Made by a program: the position numbers and the translations under genes. A model generated the notes under the pieces. The model was not told the origin of the DNA, made no database searches, and saw only the letters and a list, made by a program, of their open reading frames with translations. Below are positions 27,426-36,223 of a stretch of 64,000 nt of DNA, in pieces; the stretch's first letter is position 1, and each line of letters opens with the position of its first letter. The stretch is taken from assembly GCA_035345875.1 (NCBI GenBank), contig DAORDH010000018.1:1-64000 (forward strand). Direction: 5' to 3'. The DNA is from UBA2033 sp035345875. GTDB lineage: Bacteria; Spirochaetota; Leptospiria; Leptospirales; Leptospiraceae.

Positions 27426-28889
27426 TTATTTTTCATCTAACTTGTATTTTCCGTTCCAAGACTGATCCGGTGGTGTTTCGATTAACTTTTGAATTCGATT
27501 CAAATACATTTTGGAAACTTCATCATTTGGTAAACTTTTAAATATTTCGGCGGCTTCTCTAAATTTTTGACTCCGATAGTATTCCAAGCCTGATTCAAAA
27601 ATTTCTTTTAAGCGATTCTTTTCTTCTCTTTCCGAATAGGATTCCACATGGAATACTTCGTAAATTTTAATGCTAACAGTCTTTCCTTTTACAATCACAT
27701 CATCCACTAGGCGAATACAAAACGATTTCTCAGAATTATTATTTTTCAATTCCTGAAAAGTTGATTCAGAAATTAAAATAGGACATTTATAATGTTTAGT
27801 TAAACCTTCTATTCGTGAGGATAAATTTACATTATCCCCAATGACTGTATAATCCAATCGTTTCTCTGATCCAATATTTCCAACAATCACATCACCTGTG
27901 TGAATTCCAATTCCAATCTCAAGTTTTTTTCCTAAGTGAGAATACTTTTGATTAAACGCTTTCATAGACTGAATCATTTCCAATGCAGTATTTACTGCTC
28001 GGAATGCATCGTCTGATTCTTTTACTGGAGCTCCAAAGATTGTCATGATTGCGTCTCCTATAAATTTATCAATCGTTCCCCTGTTTGCAAAAATTATATC
28101 TGTCATTGTAGAAAGATAATCGTTTAGCATTTGCACAACTATTTGTGGAGATAAAGATTCAGAAATGGAAGTAAAGGAACGAATGTCAGAAAATAAAATA
28201 GTTACTACTTGATTGTTTCCACCGGGCTCTAAACTCGCATTGGTTTTGTATAATTCTCCGACTAGTTCAGGCGGCAAATAACGTTCCATCATTTTCTTTG
28301 TGTTAGCCTCAATCATCATCTGAACACTAGAATTTGTGAGTGAATATCCGATATATAGCATCATGAAAAGAGCCAAACTCATTGGAATAATCATATATTG
28401 ATGATTCACATTAAAAAAGTAATTCATGACTGCAAACATGACAACTGCTAAAAAAGCAGAATAAATAGTTCCCGCTTTGGAATAACGAAGTAGATTTATG
28501 AAATAGATATACAAAGCAGCAAAGGCTTGAGCCAAGATAAAAAATTCACCTTCTCTCGAAATAGTTGGATCAAGTGCCAACATCATAGAAATAATTAAAT
28601 AGTCGCAACTGATAGTAAAAAATTTCAAATACCTTGAATATTCTTTTCTTAAAATAAAGAGAAAAACAATAATTGAAAAAAATAAAAAAAATGTATCGAG
28701 GAGAATCGTTGTATTATCCGGTTGGATTGCATTAAAATGAATCAATCCAAAATATGCGGCTAAATCGGAAAGAATTGTAATTGTAACAAATAATAATCGA
28801 ATCAGCGCAACAGACTTTTCGTTTTTTAATTCTCTTTCTCTTAATATTTTATTGAATACTGAGTTATCCATAGAGTTTTTACTTGGCAC
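27426..28889 (-). CDS. Membrane class III adenylate cyclase
   Basis: 487 aa. Six hydrophobic segments (about 27-190) are followed by a linker with RYLPPELVGELY and a cyclase catalytic domain. Metal-binding D235 (FSDIRSF) and D279 (FIGDAIM), substrate residues K275 and D347 (RLDYTVIGD) that favour ATP over GTP, and transition-state N355 and R359 (NLSSRIE) are all present. It should make cyclic AMP at the inner membrane. A C-terminal part from about 420 has TPR-like helices. The first start codon is GTG at 28887-28889; ATG at 28869-28871 is an alternative. Confidence 0.92.
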   Translation of the reverse strand: MPSKNSMDNSVFNKILRERELKNEKSVALIRLLFVTITILSDLAAYFGLIHFNAIQPDNTTILLDTFFLFFSIIVFLFILRKEYSRYLKFFTISCDYLIISMMLALDPTISREGEFFILAQAFAALYIYFINLLRYSKAGTIYSAFLAVVMFAVMNYFFNVNHQYMIIPMSLALFMMLYIGYSLTNSSVQMMIEANTKKMMERYLPPELVGELYKTNASLEPGGNNQVVTILFSDIRSFTSISESLSPQIVVQMLNDYLSTMTDIIFANRGTIDKFIGDAIMTIFGAPVKESDDAFRAVNTALEMIQSMKAFNQKYSHLGKKLEIGIGIHTGDVIVGNIGSEKRLDYTVIGDNVNLSSRIEGLTKHYKCPILISESTFQELKNNNSEKSFCIRLVDDVIVKGKTVSIKIYEVFHVESYSEREEKNRLKEIFESGLEYYRSQKFREAAEIFKSLPNDEVSKMYLNRIQKLIETPPDQSWNGKYKLDEK

Positions 28890-28969
28890 CTTCTATCTTC
28901 GTTAGCTTCCAGAATTGTTTCTTTCCATTCCATCTGTGTTATTAAAAAATAATAGAAATTTTAAAATTT

Positions 28970-29040
28970 CCCACATCTAGTTCAAAACATATGATTCTAA
29001 AAGACCCGTAATCCTGTATCGCTTAAGTGATTTACTTGCA
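28970..29040 (+). repeat. Intergenic repeat, copy E
   Basis: CCACATCTAGTTCAAAACAT, the core GATTCTAAAAGACCCGTAAT (28993-29012) and TATCGCTTAAGTG. It is the copy closest to copy A; it lies between divergent genes. Confidence 0.65.
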
Positions 29041-29168
29041 AAATAAAATAGGGGACTATTCTCTAAAAAGCAGATAGAAATTACTAGAATAGGAATAGAA
29101 GTTACAGTATTTTTATACATGCCTAAATATAACTTGATAGTTCTTTCTAAATTCTTTAATCTGGTTAT

Positions 29169-30695
29169 ATGAAAGAAATATTAGGGATAATAATGATCTC
29201 AATGGGTCTCTCTTTTTGCAATGCTTTTCCAGGAATTGATACTATAAGTGGATTAGAAGCAAAAAAGAAAATTAAAACTGCTGCAAACAGCATAGATCGA
29301 TTATCGCTCGGTATTGTGAGCAGTACTTCTGCATCCGCATCGATTGTAGGAATGATAAATAATATGTTAGTGCCTGCAATGATCAGTATTAGCAGTACAA
29401 AGTATTATGATAAAGCATCGGTCAATGATTGTGTTAAAAAGATAATTTCAATTACAGGTTTAATACTTGGTGGTGCAACTACACTTCCTCTTTGCGATAT
29501 CCAGGAAGCAAGTTTCATCGATATAGGTCCAATCGATATTATTGACGGTAAAAAAGCAGATGTAAACGATAATCTGGCATTCTTTTTACTTTTTGGAAGT
29601 TCCGATAGTCTGACACTTCCTGGACTTGGAACTGGAGCAGGAACAAGTTCTGGATCCTCTGGAACAAGTGGGGGAACTAGTTCTACTCCAGCTGCATGTA
29701 CTACATCTGGCGCGACTGATGGTACGATTCAGCAACTTTCCTTTTCTGTTGTAGATGCTGAGTATGACCTAACAAATAATAGAATCGTACTTGTAGACTC
29801 CGCAAATAAATTTCATTATTACAACCCATCTACAAATGCAGATACTTCAGTGTCCTTAAATTATTCTCCTTTGAATGTGACTGTAAGCCCTGATGGAACG
29901 AAAGCGGCGGTCGGACATAATGCAAATGCAACTTTGATCAATTTACCAATAGCTACGATTGCTCGAGAAGTTGCGACTAGTATGACTGCAAATGATATTG
30001 CTATGAGCAATACTTATGTATATGTTAGCAATGCGTTCGCAGCGAATCCTTATAATGTGAGGAGTATCACTTTTTCTGATGGATCTATTGTGAATCATTC
30101 AGGAAGTTCTACTTATCCTTCTTTTTTGGCATATAACTCCGCAGGCAATTCTCTTTATTTAATAGACTATGGTCTTTCCCCAACAGACATTCGAAAATTA
30201 AATACAGCAGTAAATCCTCCCACTTATCTCTACGATTCAATATATCATGGAGATTATTTGATGTGTGGATCTATTTGGCTTGCAAAAGATTCTAGCAAGA
30301 CTTTCAATTCCTGTCGTACTGTGTTCACGGTTTCTGCTACACAGGGTAGTGATATACAATACATTGGAACTTTGACTTCAACTTCCCTTCTTCGTATAAC
30401 GCATTTGAATACAGATACTTCTAAAGTTTTTTTGATTCCCTCAAATAAACTATTCAGCAATTCAACTCCCGATACCACGAAAGATTCTAGTGAATATATT
30501 CATACCTATAATATTTCGAATCTAAGTTTTATTTCTAAGAAAACATTGCCTTGTTATACGACAGGTGTTATATCCTATAAGACAGAAGGTAAATTTATTT
30601 TTGTAAATAGTTCTAGCACAGAATATTATGTAATTGCAAAACCAGATTCTACTTCTGGAAATCAAAATGACCAACTGATAAAATTCCCGTATTAA
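29169..30695 (+). CDS. Lipoprotein with Gly/Ser/Thr linker and propeller-like C-terminus
   Basis: 508 aa. The signal MKEILGIIMISMGLSFCNA has a lipobox ending in SFC. Residues about 25-145 are a hydrophobic, possibly folded N-domain. A low-complexity Gly/Ser/Thr stretch (about 150-175) links to a C-domain of repeated beta units such as LSFSVVDAEYDLTNNRIVLV and VTVSPDGTKAAVGHNANAT, as in YVTN/SMP-30 propellers. It is probably on the cell surface or in the periplasm. Function unknown. A hairpin follows the stop codon. Confidence 0.7.
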   Translation: MKEILGIIMISMGLSFCNAFPGIDTISGLEAKKKIKTAANSIDRLSLGIVSSTSASASIVGMINNMLVPAMISISSTKYYDKASVNDCVKKIISITGLILGGATTLPLCDIQEASFIDIGPIDIIDGKKADVNDNLAFFLLFGSSDSLTLPGLGTGAGTSSGSSGTSGGTSSTPAACTTSGATDGTIQQLSFSVVDAEYDLTNNRIVLVDSANKFHYYNPSTNADTSVSLNYSPLNVTVSPDGTKAAVGHNANATLINLPIATIAREVATSMTANDIAMSNTYVYVSNAFAANPYNVRSITFSDGSIVNHSGSSTYPSFLAYNSAGNSLYLIDYGLSPTDIRKLNTAVNPPTYLYDSIYHGDYLMCGSIWLAKDSSKTFNSCRTVFTVSATQGSDIQYIGTLTSTSLLRITHLNTDTSKVFLIPSNKLFSNSTPDTTKDSSEYIHTYNISNLSFISKKTLPCYTTGVISYKTEGKFIFVNSSSTEYYVIAKPDSTSGNQNDQLIKFPY

Positions 30696-30703
30696 TCAAT
30701 AAA

Positions 30704-30727
30704 CCTTGTTGCTATCTAGCAACAAGG
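30704..30727 (+). terminator. Terminator-like hairpin after the lipoprotein gene
   Basis: A perfect 9-bp stem (CCTTGTTGC at 30704-30712 and GCAACAAGG at 30719-30727) encloses a 6-base loop, 8 bases after the stop codon. No T-run follows, so it may instead protect the transcript end. Confidence 0.55.
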
Positions 30728-31225
30728 CAAACTTACTCCTCAAAATAAAATGATTTTTATTCGAAAGAAAAACCCCTACGGATAAGGCTTGAATCTAGAA
30801 AAAAATTTCAGAGTAAAATATTTCTCCTTTATTTTAAAAACAAATTTATTAGAAGAGATTCATCCCATCTATTTTTGCTTTAAGCTTTTAAGTTGTAGGA
30901 TAGAATAAGGTTGAATGTGAAAAAATTATAGAAGGAAATTAGATCATAGTTGTTAGAAATAAATCTAAACTAACCTTTATGAATTATCTAAATGAGTAAT
31001 AAAATTAAAAATTTATAAAAATGTATCTTTGATTATAGCAAGTAGGTATATTCATATAATCCTCACAATAATGAAAAGAATTTCTTTTCAACATTTCAAA
31101 ACTCTCAAAAAACAATAAAAATCTTAGCATTTTATGAGTAAAAATAGATCAGATAAAACGTGAGTCGCAATTTTAATGGGGTTTGAAAATAGATCAAAAT
31201 GATAAGTTTGTGCGTTATGCAAAAA
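30728..31225. other. Gene-free gap with repeat copy F
   Basis: No gene seen. At 30861-30960 the dispersed repeat recurs: CATCCCATCTATTTTTGC, then AGTTGTAGGATAGAATAAGG, then GAAGGAAATTAGATCATAG. This matches the right half of copy A (CTTGTAGTATAGAATAGG, then TGGAAATTAGGCGCTAG). The remainder is A+T-rich with no clear feature. Confidence 0.5.
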
Positions 31226-32218
31226 TCAACCTAACGCAGTTTTACATGTAAAACCTAAACTACAGGATATTATATAAACATAATGATTAAAACCGAGAAA
31301 AGCTAATTGAATAGGTGCAGTTAGAATATCTACCGGAATTGTGAGGGGAATTAACAATGGATATATTCCAAATTTAGTTTTTCTTTCGATTTCATAGTTA
31401 GCAAATGTAATTGTTTTGTTTTTCCAATTTTCATTTTTCAAATCGAGTAAAATTATTTCAGTAAACAAATCAAAACTACCTGTTGTTTGGTTTGGTTTAT
31501 AGGATTTAAAAATTAGCACAGTAAGAAGCGAATCTTTAGTTTGAACCTTTGGAAGTTCGACAGAATCTTTAATCCAATATCTATCACTATTTTGCCGTTC
31601 TACCGAGATATAACTCCTAAAATATTTATTGTTTTTCCATACAGATCTAGGTTCAAATTTTAATATATTTCCATTTTTTTGTTTAATGTAAATTCTATTT
31701 ATTTGTTTATTGAATAAAACCTTAGAATCGAATAAAGATTCTATTGATTCAATCTCTGGATTATTTAAGTAGGAACTTTCTCTGACATACTGATCAACAG
31801 GAGTCTTATAAAAAATTTTATTTAAAGGAAAATATATGAATTTATTCAATTCCGGTTTTGCTTGCTGATTCGCATTTGTAAAGATTTCATTGTTCGGACA
31901 ATGATCATAATTTAAAACTTCTATTATATTATTCTTAGTATCAGTTGGAACTTCTATACATGCAGTCCTTAGAATTTTCGATTCGGAAATTTTATTAGAA
32001 TGACCAAAATCTGTTTCTATCTGCATGGTTTGAAGTTCTTCCCATATAAATTTTAAAAAATTTTTTGATTCCTGAATATGAATCAGTCTTTCTGGATAGG
32101 TTGATTTTCTTTCAATCTTTTGGGAAAATTTTGCTCTGCTTATTGCTGTTAAGCAATTCATACAGAGTATTATCAGTAAAATTATACAATATTTATAATA
32201 AAAAGGAAGCTTTGACAT
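31226..32218 (-). CDS. Putative lipoprotein of unknown function
   Basis: 330 aa. The signal segment YKYCIILLIILCMNCLTA has a lipobox-like CMNC. The middle is polar and rich in Lys, Asn and Ile with no motif I recognise. The C-terminus has a hydrophobic stretch with Pro and Asp, PLLIPLTIPVDILTAPIQL, which resembles the YceK-type tail also seen in the neighbouring lipoprotein at 26386 (DVPLSFALDTVLLPISIP). Four further Cys lie outside the signal. Stands alone between two long gaps. Low similarity to anything I can name. Confidence 0.6.
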   Translation of the reverse strand: MSKLPFYYKYCIILLIILCMNCLTAISRAKFSQKIERKSTYPERLIHIQESKNFLKFIWEELQTMQIETDFGHSNKISESKILRTACIEVPTDTKNNIIEVLNYDHCPNNEIFTNANQQAKPELNKFIYFPLNKIFYKTPVDQYVRESSYLNNPEIESIESLFDSKVLFNKQINRIYIKQKNGNILKFEPRSVWKNNKYFRSYISVERQNSDRYWIKDSVELPKVQTKDSLLTVLIFKSYKPNQTTGSFDLFTEIILLDLKNENWKNKTITFANYEIERKTKFGIYPLLIPLTIPVDILTAPIQLAFLGFNHYVYIISCSLGFTCKTALG

Positions 32219-32345
32219 TATTCAAATGATTTCTTCTTAAAAAATTATTTCAACTTTTTATTTAGTATACAATAGTAGACATTTAAATTCAATATTTCAA
32301 TGATCACAATCCAATTCATTCTGGATGATGTATTGAGTATATATT

Positions 32346-32597
32346 TCATTTACTTGAAATAGAATTAGTTCTATCTTCCAATTTCATCACTCGGAAATTT
32401 AGATGTTCTTTCTAGAAGTAACCTTTTTGACTAACTCTTAATGCCTCTCTCGTCAATTCTGGAGTAAATGCAGATTATCCCCAATTATTATGATTTGGAG
32501 CCCTATGAAGATGAAGGATGGCTTTCACCCATTCTTTAGAAAGTTCTTGTTTTAGATGCAAAGAATTCCAGTTTTTTGAATCAATGGCTACCCACCT
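32346..32597 (-). pseudogene. Possible coding remnant with two stops
   Basis: Within the gap 32219-32781 an 84-codon minus-strand frame reads as protein-like text: RWVAIDSKNWNSLHLKQEL, SKEWVKAILHLHRAPNHNNW, then TAA at 32475-32477, SAFTPELTREALRVSQKGYF, TAG at 32412-32414, and an end at 32346. The amino-acid make-up and the way the reading resumes after each stop suggest a dead gene rather than chance. I cannot name the family. The rest of the gap shows nothing else. Confidence 0.4.
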
Positions 32598-32781
32598 GCG
32601 GCATTAGGTAATAATGCTTGAAGTTAAGTAAAAAAATACTTTTTAAAAAAGTCTTGGAATAGAAAATGAATGAAAACTCTATGTCTAAGGGCGAATAACA
32701 CCCATTATGCTATATGCTAAACAAAAACCTTGTGTATCAAAAGGAATAAATTCATAGAATCTAGAATCTCAAGGAATCATT

Positions 32782-33369
32782 ATGAACTATTTACTAATTT
32801 ACGCGCATTCAAATCCTAAGAGTTTTACGAATGCAGTCTACCAATCTGTATATGCTGAGTTGTCGTTAAAAGGAGCAAGCATTCAAGTAATCGATTTGTA
32901 TAAAGATAAATTTAATCCTATTTTATATGTAGATGAAAATCACAGGAGAAGAGATCTTTTTAAAGATCCTGAAACTCTAATTTATCGAAATAAGATTGAG
33001 AGAGCTGATCATCTAATTTTTATTTATCCTGTTTGGTGGCATGGTTTCCCTGCTATTTTAAAGGGATTTATTGATCGCGTGATTTCTTCTGAGTTTGCCT
33101 ATTCATTTAAGAATAAAAACAAAGACGCATTATTTCCAGAGGGGTTACTCAGTGATAAAAAAATATCTTGCTTTTATACGTTAGACGCTCCTTCACTAGT
33201 TGCGTTTTTGGATCCAGGTTGGCTTTCTATAAAGTATACGATTTTTAAATATTGCGGATTTAAGCAAGTAGAAAGATATTATTTGTCTAACTTAAAACAT
33301 TTGGATGATAAGAAACGACGTGAGTGGCTACTTAAATGCAGAAAAATAGTTAGAACTTTTAAGAATTGA
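32782..33369 (+). CDS. NAD(P)H dehydrogenase (quinone), flavodoxin fold
   Basis: 195 aa of the MdaB/KefF/NQO1 type. The N-terminus LLIYAHSNPKSFTNAVY binds flavin phosphate. The family motif is IFIYPVWWHGFPAILKGFIDRV, and the region near 118-135 (LFPEGLLSDKKISCFYTLDA) fits. It would reduce quinones by two electrons with NAD(P)H in the cytosol, limiting semiquinone formation. The start has AAGGA about 6 bases upstream. Stands alone. Confidence 0.88.
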   Translation: MNYLLIYAHSNPKSFTNAVYQSVYAELSLKGASIQVIDLYKDKFNPILYVDENHRRRDLFKDPETLIYRNKIERADHLIFIYPVWWHGFPAILKGFIDRVISSEFAYSFKNKNKDALFPEGLLSDKKISCFYTLDAPSLVAFLDPGWLSIKYTIFKYCGFKQVERYYLSNLKHLDDKKRREWLLKCRKIVRTFKN

Positions 33370-33549
33370 ACTGCAAGAGATGTGTATGCCTTCTTTCTCT
33401 GCTAGCCCATGCACGAAAACAGGTTCTTTTTAAAAAAATCTAGGAAAGAAAAATCTACTCTTTTTAGATCAAAACAATTTTTTCAAAAAACCCTACAAGC
33501 TTTTCGTGCTATGAGTCTCTGCTATGGAGAATTTTTCAGAAAGAAACTT

Positions 33550-35106
33550 TTATTCCGGACGCATGAGTGGAAAGTAAATTGTATCACGAATAGAAGCAGA
33601 GTCTGTGAGTAGCATTACCAGTCTATCAATTCCAATTCCTAGTCCACCTGTTGGAGGCATTCCATATTCGAGTGCACGAATATAGTCATTGTCCATCATG
33701 AATGCTTCTTCATCACCAGCTTCCCTCATTTTGACTTGTTCCTCGAATCTAGCTTTTTGATCAAATGGATCATTTAATTCGGAGAAAGCATTTCCAATTT
33801 CTCTTCCAACAATATAAGGTTCAAATCTTTCTACATAATTTGGATCATCTTCTCTTGATTTTGCGAGAGGTGATAATTCTTTTGGAAAATCTGTAACAAA
33901 AACTGGTTGAATTAAATTTGGTTCTACTTTTTCAGAGAATACTTCATCTGCTACTTTCCAGATAGAAGTAGCGTCATCCGCTTTGACTCCAGCTTTTTTT
34001 GCTTCAGCTTTTGCTTCATCTAAAGTTTTGATTTTTGAAAAATCAATTCCAGAAAAGTCTTGAATGATATCTACATATTTTCTTCGTTTCCACGGCGGGG
34101 TTAAATCAATATTATCCTCACCGTATTTGAATTTTAGACCCTTACCGATAGCTGTTGCTACATGCACAATCATTCTTTCACATAGTTTTAACATGGTCTC
34201 CATGTCCCCGTAAGCCATATATGCTTCCATCATTGTAAATTCGGGATTGTGCTTGATAGAAATTCCTTCGTTTCTAAAATTTCGATTGAGCTCGAAAACT
34301 CGATCCATGCCACCGACGATCAGTCTCTTTAAATAAAGTTCGGGTGCTATTCTTAAATACAATTGCATATCTAAGGCATTGTGGTGGGTAACAAATGGTT
34401 TTGCTGCGGCACCTCCTGCAATTGGCTGCATCATAGGTGTCTCCACTTCTAAAAAGCCATCTTTGATTAAGAAGCTACGAATCTCTGCGATAATTTTACT
34501 TCGCATGATAAATGTTTCTCTAACAGAGTCGTTGACTACTAAATCTACATAACGCATTCTATATCTTTGTTCTTTGTCACTAAATGCATCAAAAACAACT
34601 CCATCTTTTTCCTTCGCAACTGGTAGTGGGCGAATACATTTTGCGAGAAGTTGAAAAGACGTTATGTGAATTGAGATTTCTCCAGTTTTAGTTGTAAATA
34701 AATATCCCTCAAGACCTATATGGTCTCCTAAATCTAAAGTTTTAAAAAGATGATAATTTTCCTCGCCAAGATCTTTTTCGGCTGCATACATTTGTATGAT
34801 TCCATCTCGATCTTTTAGATGAGCAAAACTAGCTTTACCCATGATACGCTTTGAGTGGATTCTTCCTGCTAATTTATGTAGAATATGAATTTTAGAAGTA
34901 TCTGCATTTGGATTTTTTTCTTTCTCCATTTTTTGCAGAGTTTCGTTTTCATTCATAATAAGTGTATAATTCTTGATTAAATCCACAGAATAACTATCAG
35001 GAAAAAAACGGATTGGATAAGGGTTGATTCCCTTTTGTTTTAATTCTTCAATTTTCTCTATTCTTTGTTTGATTAATTCGTTTTGCTCTAATTCGTGTTC
35101 GCTCAT
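33550..35106 (-). CDS. lysS: Lysyl-tRNA synthetase, class II
   Basis: About 518 aa. An N-terminal anticodon-binding OB domain has LAGRIHSKRIMGKASFAHLK. The class II core has motif 1 around FLEVETPMMQPIAGGAAAKP, motif 2 FELNRNFRNEGISIKHNPEF and motif 3 GLGIGIDRLVMLLTDS. Full family length. An in-frame TTG at 35118 could start the protein 4 residues earlier, but ATG at 35104-35106 gives the usual short N-terminus. It ends just before the small quinone reductase gene on the other strand. Confidence 0.97.
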   Translation of the reverse strand: MSEHELEQNELIKQRIEKIEELKQKGINPYPIRFFPDSYSVDLIKNYTLIMNENETLQKMEKEKNPNADTSKIHILHKLAGRIHSKRIMGKASFAHLKDRDGIIQMYAAEKDLGEENYHLFKTLDLGDHIGLEGYLFTTKTGEISIHITSFQLLAKCIRPLPVAKEKDGVVFDAFSDKEQRYRMRYVDLVVNDSVRETFIMRSKIIAEIRSFLIKDGFLEVETPMMQPIAGGAAAKPFVTHHNALDMQLYLRIAPELYLKRLIVGGMDRVFELNRNFRNEGISIKHNPEFTMMEAYMAYGDMETMLKLCERMIVHVATAIGKGLKFKYGEDNIDLTPPWKRRKYVDIIQDFSGIDFSKIKTLDEAKAEAKKAGVKADDATSIWKVADEVFSEKVEPNLIQPVFVTDFPKELSPLAKSREDDPNYVERFEPYIVGREIGNAFSELNDPFDQKARFEEQVKMREAGDEEAFMMDNDYIRALEYGMPPTGGLGIGIDRLVMLLTDSASIRDTIYFPLMRPE

Positions 35107-35305
35107 GGTAATATTCAAAATTTAGGAAAGACATCTAGAGTCAAGGTGAAAACCGCTTAATCTTGCTTAGACTTTTAGATATTTGCCTTTATTTTAGAAG
35201 TAAGCTATCTTCAGTTAAATAGGGAGCAAAAATCAAATTTGCCGTAAATTTCTTGACTTGTTTAGAAATAGATCAAAAATATTTACTCTTGAATGAGGTA
35301 AACCT

Positions 35306-35761
35306 ATGAAAAAATTTATTTTATATTGTTTAGTAATAACAGTACTTCCAGTTTTTAGTATTGAGAAAATTGAACCTGATCCAAAGGCACTCAAGCTAGT
35401 CTCTGATTTTATGAATGCTCTTACAATTGCAGATGAAGCGGAGCGTCTCCAAGCGATTCTTCCACTTGTGCATGACAGTTTAAAGACAAAGGATAAAAAG
35501 GATTTATTTTCTAGTGTAAAACAATTTTCCTATAAAAGAGCAGTAGATATGATTAAACTATACAAAGCACCGGCAGAAGTTTCAGAAGTCCATAAAGGTG
35601 CTGTTTCAACTATCGGTTATAAAGAGTTAGCTGAAAAAGGTAGAAGAGATAAATATTTCGTTAAAAAGAAAGAGGGAGTCAATGGTATGCCAGCTCCTAT
35701 TCATGTATTTATTCCAGAGAATGGAGGAGAGCCAAAGATTTACGACTTTGGAAGTTTATAA
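35306..35761 (+). CDS. Small secreted protein, leptospiral type
   Basis: 151 aa with a signal peptide (MKKFILYCLVITVLPVFS) and no lipobox. The mature part is mostly helical (LVSDFMNALTIADEAERLQA) with a mixed C-terminus ending KIYDFGSL. It has no motif I can name. A good GAGG ribosome site stands before the ATG, and TTGACT at 35253-35258 may be a -35 element. It precedes the OsmC and metZ genes on the same strand by 43 bp, so it may be co-transcribed with them. Function unknown. Confidence 0.7.
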   Translation: MKKFILYCLVITVLPVFSIEKIEPDPKALKLVSDFMNALTIADEAERLQAILPLVHDSLKTKDKKDLFSSVKQFSYKRAVDMIKLYKAPAEVSEVHKGAVSTIGYKELAEKGRRDKYFVKKKEGVNGMPAPIHVFIPENGGEPKIYDFGSL

Positions 35762-35804
35762 AATCTTTTTGACAATCTCTTAGTCTTTCTAATTCTATCC
35801 TATC

Positions 35805-36221
35805 ATGAATATAGAACTAAAAAGAATTCAAGAGCCATTTTTATTTGAAGCAAAAAACGCCACAGGCAATTCTATTCATATAGATGCATCTCCCCAGATT
35901 GGAGGAACGGACAAAGGCGTAAGACCCATGGAACTTTTACTCATGGGTCTTGCGGGATGCGTTAGCATAGACGTAATCAATATATTGAGAAAACAAAGAA
36001 TAGCTGTCTTAGATTATAATGTAAACGTAGAAGGGGAACGGGAGACAGGAAAAGATGCAAACTTATTTACTGAAATTACCGTACACTTTTTTGTAAAAGC
36101 AGATGTGGAAGAAGATAAACTCATTCGTGCAATCGAATTATCCCTCGATAAATATTGCTCAGTTGCAAAAACTCTAGAAAAAACCGCAAAAATAAAATAC
36201 ACTTTTAGGATTGAGAGGTAA
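35805..36221 (+). CDS. OsmC-family protein
   Basis: 138 aa with the OsmC/Ohr fold pattern. The two redox cysteines are in MELLLMGLAGCVSIDVINIL and LDKYCSVAKTL, as in peroxide-reducing members. VKADVEEDKLIRAIELS is the usual helix before the second Cys. It probably reduces organic hydroperoxides or has a related thiol role in the cytosol. Only 2 bases separate it from metZ, so the two are co-transcribed and coupled; a sulfur-metabolism link is plausible. Confidence 0.87.
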   Translation: MNIELKRIQEPFLFEAKNATGNSIHIDASPQIGGTDKGVRPMELLLMGLAGCVSIDVINILRKQRIAVLDYNVNVEGERETGKDANLFTEITVHFFVKADVEEDKLIRAIELSLDKYCSVAKTLEKTAKIKYTFRIER

Positions 36222-36223
36222 AT

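Noticed and set aside
33409..33612. A 67-codon plus-strand frame overlapping the end of lysS
   Set aside because: It lies partly opposite the lysS coding region, has no motif and a basic, repetitive composition typical of shadow frames.
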